From assembly GCF_022842015.1 (NCBI RefSeq), contig NZ_JALHQJ010000015.1, forward strand, positions 1 through 46,186: 46,186 bases of DNA, written 5' to 3'. The stretch comes from Nitrosomonas sp. (lineage in GTDB: Bacteria; Pseudomonadota; Gammaproteobacteria; Burkholderiales; Nitrosomonadaceae). Numbering within the stretch: position 1 is the first letter of the stretch; every line of letters begins with the position of its first letter. The notes beneath the pieces are model-generated. The model was not told the DNA's origin and did not search any database. It saw nothing but the letters and a program-made list of their open reading frames with translations. Made by a program: the position numbers and the translations under genes. Below are positions 41,726-46,186 of the stretch, in pieces.

Positions 41726-42404
41726 ACTTATGTACTACCTCACCAAAGATTTCTTCTTCAAATGTATTAAGCAATTCGATTGTTATCTCGGAAAGGCTGC
41801 TGATTCCTATCAATTTCTTTACGTACACTTTCATTTGATTAGCCGTAAGCGCAACCGCGTGCGGCAAAAGGACCTCATGCCTATCTTCATGGGTTGCGGA
41901 TCCGGCATGTGAGCCATGAGCCCACGTCATATGATGGTTATGGCACAATGGCACCAGGTACCAGTGCGGCGGTTTGATTCCTACGCCGGAATTGGCCGAT
42001 GTTTTGACGTGGTGCCCCACTACATCGCCATCGCAGTTAATATGCTTTGCGAACTTGGTACCGCAGCAAGGAAGTGTTTCCACATATTTTTTATGATCAT
42101 CCTGCTTGTAAACTTCAGCTATTTCCATTCCGGTCCATAACTTCGGGTTGCGAAAATATCCATCCAGGTGCATCGCCTGAGCCAGCCTGTTTGGGGTTTT
42201 AGTTGCTATCTCTGTGGTATGGATATCCAGGCCGGCAGCTTTTGGTATCAATGGCGCAAGCGCAACCCGCATGTCTTTTTCCCTGAAAATACGATGAAAA
42301 TCATCTTTAAAACGAGGATCTATGATAATTTTCACTTCCAGAGAACCGTCAGCAGTTTCCCTATAAGCGCCCCTTGAAGCTGAAATCGCCACAACATCAG
42401 ACAT
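41718..42404 (-). CDS. HNH nuclease, DUF968/Ref-like
   Basis: 228 aa. The C-terminal half holds an HNH-type domain: LPCCGTKFAK (zinc cysteines), GHHVKTSANSGVGIKPP and LVPLCHNHHMTWAHGS. This pattern is seen in DUF968 phage proteins and in the P1 Ref nuclease that acts with RecA. The N-terminal half (residues 1-105) may bind DNA. It probably functions in recombination or DNA processing together with the overlapping RusA gene. Confidence 0.82.
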   Translation of the reverse strand: MSDVVAISASRGAYRETADGSLEVKIIIDPRFKDDFHRIFREKDMRVALAPLIPKAAGLDIHTTEIATKTPNRLAQAMHLDGYFRNPKLWTGMEIAEVYKQDDHKKYVETLPCCGTKFAKHINCDGDVVGHHVKTSANSGVGIKPPHWYLVPLCHNHHMTWAHGSHAGSATHEDRHEVLLPHAVALTANQMKVYVKKLIGISSLSEITIELLNTFEEEIFGEVVHKYE

Positions 42405-42418
42405 TTTTTTATGCCCTC

Positions 42419-43165
42419 CTAAGCAAACAACTGATCAGGCCGGTTAGCAGTAAGCATCTTTGATAATTTAGCCAGACCTTTTGCGGTAATTCTCGCTTGC
42501 GTAAATATTCTCTCAGATCCATCATCTTTATCCACCTTGGTTATTTTGTGTTCCATCAATCCGCTTTGCAGCTTGTCAGAGTAAGCAAGCAATTCAGCTC
42601 CCATTGGCCGTCTGTATAGCCATTTTTCAGCAAACAATAGTTGTTTGAATTTCTTTTCTTGTATCTGGAGGGTTTTGGCGGCATCGCGCACACAAAATGA
42701 GCCGTTGCTATGGGTTGCGATACGATCAAGCGCATCCGCTTTGGGTGATAGTTCATCGACCTTATTCTCAAGCAGCATTCTTTCTTGTTCCGCTTGTATG
42801 GCCATTTCAAGTAACTGAAGCCGCGATAGGTTTGCGGGATTCTGTGATTGCTGCCGTATTTTCTGCGACATTGCCCAAAATTCTTTAACCAAACGCTTCT
42901 TAAACTCTCGAACCACCTCGTTGTTCCGCATATAGGTCATCAATAATGTAGATTGTTGTTCATTAAGCACTGCAATCTCACGCTGCTGGACTCCACCGGC
43001 GGTTTCAAAGGGTGCGATTTGAAATCCGACCCTTCCGAACTCTTCTAAATCAACCAGATAAGTTCGTACAAGTTTAATAACGCTCGCATGATCGTTATTG
43101 GTGCCTTCCGCAATGGCTAAAGTGGTTGTAACGGGTTGGTTACTTGATAGGGTTACGATACTCAT
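42419..43165 (-). CDS. Rha-family protein with ANT antirepressor domain
   Basis: 248 aa from ATG 43165, with GGAGG 10 nt upstream; in-frame ATGs at 43174 and 43216 are alternatives, the latter overlapping the methyltransferase gene. Residues 8-95 are a Rha domain (TTLAIAEGTNNDHASVIKLV; FETAGGVQQREIAVLNEQQS; RNNEVVREFKKRLVKEFWAM). Residues 110-245 resemble the ANT (KilA-C) domain (DALDRIATHSNGSFCVRDAA, KTLQIQEKKFKQLLFAEKWL, ITAKGLAKLSKML). Such proteins counter phage repressors or regulate lysogeny. Confidence 0.9.
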   Translation of the reverse strand: MSIVTLSSNQPVTTTLAIAEGTNNDHASVIKLVRTYLVDLEEFGRVGFQIAPFETAGGVQQREIAVLNEQQSTLLMTYMRNNEVVREFKKRLVKEFWAMSQKIRQQSQNPANLSRLQLLEMAIQAEQERMLLENKVDELSPKADALDRIATHSNGSFCVRDAAKTLQIQEKKFKQLLFAEKWLYRRPMGAELLAYSDKLQSGLMEHKITKVDKDDGSERIFTQARITAKGLAKLSKMLTANRPDQLFA

Positions 43166-43181
43166 CTTTGTCATACCTCCA

Positions 43182-43847
43182 TTAAGCAAACAATCTTTCT
43201 TGTCTGGAATACTCAATCACGCGCTTGCACGCAACTTCGTAGTAATCTTTATCTAATTCGCATCCGAAGAACTCAAACCCAAGGTTATTAGCAGCGATAG
43301 CGCTTGATCCTGATCCCATGTGAGAATCGAATATTTTTTGCCCGAGTTTTGCGTAATTAACCAGAATCCACTCATAGAGCGGCACCGGCTTTTGCGTTGG
43401 ATGGATGCGCTTTTCTTTGTGATGCCCTGGTTCTTGCCAAAAACCAGCCCACAAGTGCTTAAAGATATCCACTCTAAGATAGAATGATTGATAAGCAATC
43501 TCAGCCATGCTGAATGGACTTCCTTGCTCGCCTTTTATCCATATTAACCGTCCGCCAGGCGCCAAGAATTCATAGTAATTAATGCCCCATATGATCTGGT
43601 TTCTTGAAATTCGTACCAGTTCTTCAAAATATTCTTTTCCGGGTACCGTCCAGCTTGAAGAAATATCCTTGTAACTACCAACATCAGTTTTTTGTTTTGA
43701 TCCGGCGTAATAACCTGGTTTTTGCGGACCATCAAAATAGGGTGGATCGCAAACCGCCAAATCGAAGTGCTTGTCTGGCAACGTACTCATGAATTCCATG
43801 CAATCAACATTCATTATTGTTGCGTTACCGATTCTCTGTTGCTCCAT
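43182..43847 (-). CDS. DNA N6-adenine methyltransferase, beta class
   Basis: 221 aa. Motif IV DPPY at 34-37 precedes the AdoMet-binding motif FDSHMGSGSSA (173-183), the beta-class order. The motif HPTQKP at 149-154 supports the class. It probably modifies adenine in a short sequence to protect phage DNA from host restriction or to time packaging. No cognate restriction endonuclease is visible. It is in the leftward early operon. Confidence 0.92.
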   Translation of the reverse strand: MEQQRIGNATIMNVDCMEFMSTLPDKHFDLAVCDPPYFDGPQKPGYYAGSKQKTDVGSYKDISSSWTVPGKEYFEELVRISRNQIIWGINYYEFLAPGGRLIWIKGEQGSPFSMAEIAYQSFYLRVDIFKHLWAGFWQEPGHHKEKRIHPTQKPVPLYEWILVNYAKLGQKIFDSHMGSGSSAIAANNLGFEFFGCELDKDYYEVACKRVIEYSRQERLFA

Positions 43848-43911
43848 TGCCTTGTTATCTCCATTTTCAGCTTTTCCAATCTATCCAGTCCATATAGGCT
43901 TCTAATCAAAC

Positions 43912-43976
43912 AACCATGAATACTTCAAGTGCTTGTGATTCAATCAAAAAGATAAATCCTTAAAATATTCATGGTT
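43912..43976. repeat. Inverted repeat between the methyltransferase and the 59-aa gene
   Basis: AACCATGAATA (43912-43922) and TATTCATGGTT (43966-43976) are perfect 11-bp arms around a 43-bp spacer, which itself contains the small palindrome CAAGTGCTTG. This intergenic stem could act as a regulator binding site or an RNA structure in the early transcript. Confidence 0.5.
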
Positions 43977-44027
43977 CTTTGCCCTGGCTCTTTATATTTT
44001 CAGCATCCAGGAAACTGAAATTTCATA

Positions 44028-44207
44028 TTACTTTTTGCCCTGTTTATTTTTTCTTGCTTCCAATTCGCTCCGGATTGCAATCGCTAAACTTTCACCGAAC
44101 CATTCGCCCCACTTATCGATGCAGAGTTTTTTATATTCGGGATCATGACAAATCTCGATAAAATCACACGCCTGTTTGACTGTAGGCGCTCTGCCCTCAT
44201 TGCTCAC
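44028..44207 (-). CDS. Small soluble phage protein (59 aa), GTG start
   Basis: A 59-residue frame from GTG 44207 to TAA 44028, the first possible start after an in-frame stop. The product (MSNEGRAPTVKQACDFIEIC HDPEYKKLC.., then WGEWFGESLAIAIRSELEAR) has the look of a genuine folded protein: two helices, two Cys, aromatic residues and a basic tail. The methyltransferase gene follows in the same direction. No clear Shine-Dalgarno sequence. Role unknown; it is the kind of small early gene easily missed. Confidence 0.6.
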   Translation of the reverse strand: MSNEGRAPTVKQACDFIEICHDPEYKKLCIDKWGEWFGESLAIAIRSELEARKNKQGKK

Positions 44208-44251
44208 AGTAGCAAGGCATTAAACTGTGCCGCTCATAAATGCAGCGTAAA

Positions 44252-44509
44252 TCAGAAATAATTGATTATGAGAATGTAAAGCAAAGCCGATGCGGTCAGC
44301 GTCGCGCAAAGAATCGACATTATTTTTGTCTTAACTTTCTCTTTTACCACCTCAGTTTCTTTGTCGTCGCACCGTTGCAGCAACATATCAATACAAATAT
44401 CACGACCGTCCGCATACTCTTGAAGCCGCTTTAACTCCGCTTCATGTTCCGTTTCTTGTGGATACTGATCTGCTCTTTTTTCTGCTTGTTTAATCTGTGA
44501 AATGCTCAT
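44252..44509 (-). CDS. Small tail-anchored coiled-coil membrane protein
   Basis: 85 aa with AAGGA upstream. The N-terminal 60 residues are charged and helical, and the last 20 (IMSILCATLTASALLYILII) are a membrane span ending two residues from the C-terminus, so it is tail-anchored with a cytoplasmic helix. I recognise no family. It shares this plan with the next protein upstream (98 aa). Confidence 0.65.
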   Translation of the reverse strand: MSISQIKQAEKRADQYPQETEHEAELKRLQEYADGRDICIDMLLQRCDDKETEVVKEKVKTKIMSILCATLTASALLYILIINYF

Positions 44510-44566
44510 AACCGTCCTTAAATTTATAAAAAAATAATCGTCGCTATTGCGCGTACTTGCGCTCTA

Positions 44567-44863
44567 TCACCAAAACAATTGCGTCCAGGTAAAATAGATG
44601 GCGAAACCTATGCACACGGCTATCAACCACAGTAACGAGCAGGTCGATTTGTCGTCAGCTTGATTCGCTCTAGTTCTTTCTCGCTTGATGAGTAATTTGT
44701 TTCTCGCTGATTCATTTTTGGCTTCGTCTCTCTCCCGCTTTGTTTTATCTAACTCCATTTCAGATTTCTTTTTTTCAATGTCGATTTTGTGTAACCGATC
44801 CGCAACGCTTTTCAGCAAGTCATCAAACCAACTAACCAATCTTTCACTCTCTTTTGATGCCAT
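44567..44863 (-). CDS. Small tail-anchored coiled-coil membrane protein
   Basis: 98 aa. Residues 1-72 are a strongly charged helix (KIDIEKKKSEMELDKTKRER), followed by one membrane span near the C-terminus (LLWLIAVCIGFAIYFTW). GAGG 7 nt upstream is part of a 16-bp leader repeated before the DpdA-like gene. Topology resembles small phage proteins for membrane exclusion or lysis control; no family is recognised. Confidence 0.65.
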   Translation of the reverse strand: MASKESERLVSWFDDLLKSVADRLHKIDIEKKKSEMELDKTKRERDEAKNESARNKLLIKRERTRANQADDKSTCSLLWLIAVCIGFAIYFTWTQLFW

Positions 44864-44869
44864 GATTAC

Positions 44870-44885
44870 CTCGCTAGTTAAACTT
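44870..44885 (-). repeat. 16-bp leader repeat, copy 1 (ribosome site of the 98-aa gene)
   Basis: On the minus strand AAGTTTAACTAGCGAG ends 6 nt before the ATG of the 98-aa gene and overlaps its ribosome binding site. An identical 16-mer lies before the DpdA-like gene (45641-45656). It overlaps the very end of the DpdA-like gene by one base. Confidence 0.55.
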
Positions 44886-45634
44886 TAAATATCCAATCCA
44901 CGCTGTATCTGCTTCTTATCCCAAAAAGTTAACGCCTGAACAGATTCAATTCTGTCTCTCATAACAAGAGCTCGTAAATTTTTGCTGGCTGGCGTATACG
45001 TTCCCTTCCATTTTTGATCTATACCGACGTTCTGCGCGATGTTCGTGCTATCCGCGCTCGAAAAAGGAAACCTAGAAAAAACATCAACATCAAGCATTCT
45101 CAAACCATGCAATTTGCAGATTGGATTTCCTTCTTTGTCACATATCGCATTCATAGCTTCGGCCATACGATTCCACCAAATTCCGCTTCCAACAACCGCA
45201 TACTGGGCGCTGCTACCAATACATACGCGCGGCCATTCAGTGGCAAGTCTGAATAGACGATCTATTGATTCATGCATATGCCAAACAGGTGCGCCGACAC
45301 CTTTGGATTTAAAACTATCTTTCCAAGGCCATTCAGCGATAAGTTCATCGTTTGCTTTTTCGTCTCCATCGATCACGTCAGGAATCACCGCAAAATCGAA
45401 TGAAGGGAATCGGTGTAAACGTGCAACCCACTCGTAATATCTTGACCAAACTTCAACAGGAGATCCGCTCTTCCATGCCGAAAAAGCACCGTTATCAACA
45501 GCGAAAGACTGGCAAACATCAAGAATTAAACCTAATTGCCCAGGGTATCTATGAGAAACGAAAGCATGACCCCCTTTAACCGCCGAAAGGCATGTTTCAT
45601 CTGGCGTTATAGGCGTTCCGTGGTAGTGGATCAT
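44885..45634 (-). CDS. TGT-superfamily enzyme, DpdA-like (putative 7-deazaguanine insertion)
   Basis: 249 aa. Its order of motifs suggests a tRNA-guanine transglycosylase-like TIM barrel of the DpdA kind found in phages: FAVDNGAFSAW (47-51, in place of TGT DSGGFQ), FAVIPDVIDGD (84-91), a VWHMHE strand and VCIGSS turn, KLHGLRML (174-181) and SSADSTN (192-198). DpdA swaps guanine in DNA for a 7-deazaguanine, which hides phage DNA from restriction. No deazaguanine synthesis gene is seen in this window; precursor would have to come from the host. Ribosome site in the 16-bp repeat. Alternative: a related barrel of other function. Confidence 0.55.
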   Translation of the reverse strand: MIHYHGTPITPDETCLSAVKGGHAFVSHRYPGQLGLILDVCQSFAVDNGAFSAWKSGSPVEVWSRYYEWVARLHRFPSFDFAVIPDVIDGDEKANDELIAEWPWKDSFKSKGVGAPVWHMHESIDRLFRLATEWPRVCIGSSAQYAVVGSGIWWNRMAEAMNAICDKEGNPICKLHGLRMLDVDVFSRFPFSSADSTNIAQNVGIDQKWKGTYTPASKNLRALVMRDRIESVQALTFWDKKQIQRGLDI

Positions 45635-45640
45635 GCTTGT

Positions 45641-45656
45641 CTCGCTAGTTAAACTT
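45641..45656 (-). repeat. 16-bp leader repeat, copy 2 (ribosome site of the DpdA-like gene)
   Basis: Identical 16-mer to 44870-44885, also ending 6 nt before the ATG of the gene below. Two consecutive genes share it, pointing to a duplicated translation or transcription control element. Confidence 0.55.
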
Positions 45657-45685
45657 AATCGGTTACACTTAAATTAGCCTGCTTG

Positions 45686-46186
45686 TTATTTAAACTTTCT
45701 TGCCCTGAACGCATACACGACCACCAACAATCCGAACAACATCATTAGGTATGTTTCCGGCTCTGGTACGGCAGCAACGTGCACGTTTTTCCACAATCCA
45801 TTCATGTCGTTGTAGTCAAAATCTCCGCCGCCTCGAATATCCTCAAATCCTGTGCGCAGATGCATTCCTTTCGAGTTAAAGTCAACTTGCATGTGCTGCA
45901 AATGATCGGAATTCTTTGCGGGGTTCGACCACCACGTATTACCCGTATCAATAACATCTACGCGGAATTGAACGTGATCGCCCTTGTGATATTTACCAAA
46001 GTCAACAACAGTTCCGACCGGCGAATGATTATTAAGAAATACCCCCGACTTAACTCCATTAATAACCGCGTACATATGGTTTTCGTAAGAGGCGCTACTA
46101 GGCTCCACCGTCGCATAAACATGACCGTTCTTAGCCACAGTGAACTGATAAAAAGGACCTGCAGCTGAAGCCGTAAACGAGACAAA
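45686..46186 (-). CDS. PEP-CTERM-anchored exported protein, 5' end outside the window
   Basis: The frame is open to the window edge, and the visible N-terminal part (VSFTASAAGPFYQFTVAKNG) resembles the end of a signal peptide. The start therefore lies outside; a GTG at 46138 is probably internal. The C-terminus has the sorting signal VPEPETYLMMLFGLLVVVYA followed by basic residues, the PEP-CTERM motif recognised by exosortase in Gram-negative bacteria with extracellular polymers. The middle is beta-rich with DTGNTWWSNPAKNSD. It is likely a host gene next to the prophage, or cargo. Confidence 0.88.
   Translation of the reverse strand, partial: FVSFTASAAGPFYQFTVAKNGHVYATVEPSSASYENHMYAVINGVKSGVFLNNHSPVGTVVDFGKYHKGDHVQFRVDVIDTGNTWWSNPAKNSDHLQHMQVDFNSKGMHLRTGFEDIRGGGDFDYNDMNGLWKNVHVAAVPEPETYLMMLFGLLVVVYAFRARKFK

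Overview
The window looks like most of a contractile-tailed (myovirus-type) prophage in a Gram-negative, probably betaproteobacterial host. A relative of the ammonia oxidiser Nitrosomonas is my best guess. The host guess rests on weak signs: a PEP-CTERM-anchored exoprotein at the right edge, an SmbP-like small metal-binding lipoprotein, and periplasmic copper/thioredoxin-type genes. There is no rRNA, tRNA or housekeeping gene to confirm it. No integrase, DNA polymerase, obvious tape measure or clear tail fibre gene is visible, so either the phage extends beyond the window or these parts are missing or unrecognised.

Layout. 1-818: the end of a probable host gene, a cassette-like small ORF followed by an attC-like fold, and a 156-bp MITE-like inverted-repeat element. 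819-6176 (minus): three large 'polyvalent' phage proteins (DUF2958-like, HExxH metallopeptidase and inorganic-pyrophosphatase-like domains), of the kind thought to be injected with phage DNA. 6267-10299: a composite transposon made of an intact IS1595-type element, cargo, and an inverted IS1595 remnant, bounded by perfect 8-bp target duplications. Its cargo is three secreted or redox proteins and two copies of one operator-like palindrome. 10483-14710 (minus): a secreted protein, a thermonuclease, a DarA_N-type antirestriction protein, the baseplate spike and hub, and small tail proteins. 14828-17244 (minus): the lysis cassette (holin, lipoprotein, XhlA-like protein, M15 endopeptidase). 17228-28381 (minus): tail, sheath, major capsid, a SWIM-finger protein, head completion proteins and the prohead protease. 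28538-33147 (plus): portal, a tube-like protein and a tail lytic transglycosylase.

33148-38146 is a second accessory block at the point where the plus-strand and minus-strand phage operons converge. It carries a secreted RCC1 beta-propeller, an SmbP-like lipoprotein, an IS66-like remnant, and an AT-rich two-gene unit: a tiny membrane protein plus an LPO_1073/Vpar_1526-type protein that share a short peptide motif. 38147-45634 (minus) is the packaging and early region: terminase large and small subunits, an XRE regulator, RusA, an HNH nuclease, a Rha/ANT antirepressor, an adenine methyltransferase, small membrane proteins, and a TGT/DpdA-like enzyme.

Together the phage appears to carry several layers of restriction evasion (DarA-like and polyvalent proteins, a DNA methyltransferase, possibly 7-deazaguanine modification) and a candidate defence unit against other phages, and it has collected host-derived envelope and copper-type cargo by transposition. 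All functional calls were made by reading the translations; no database search was run.
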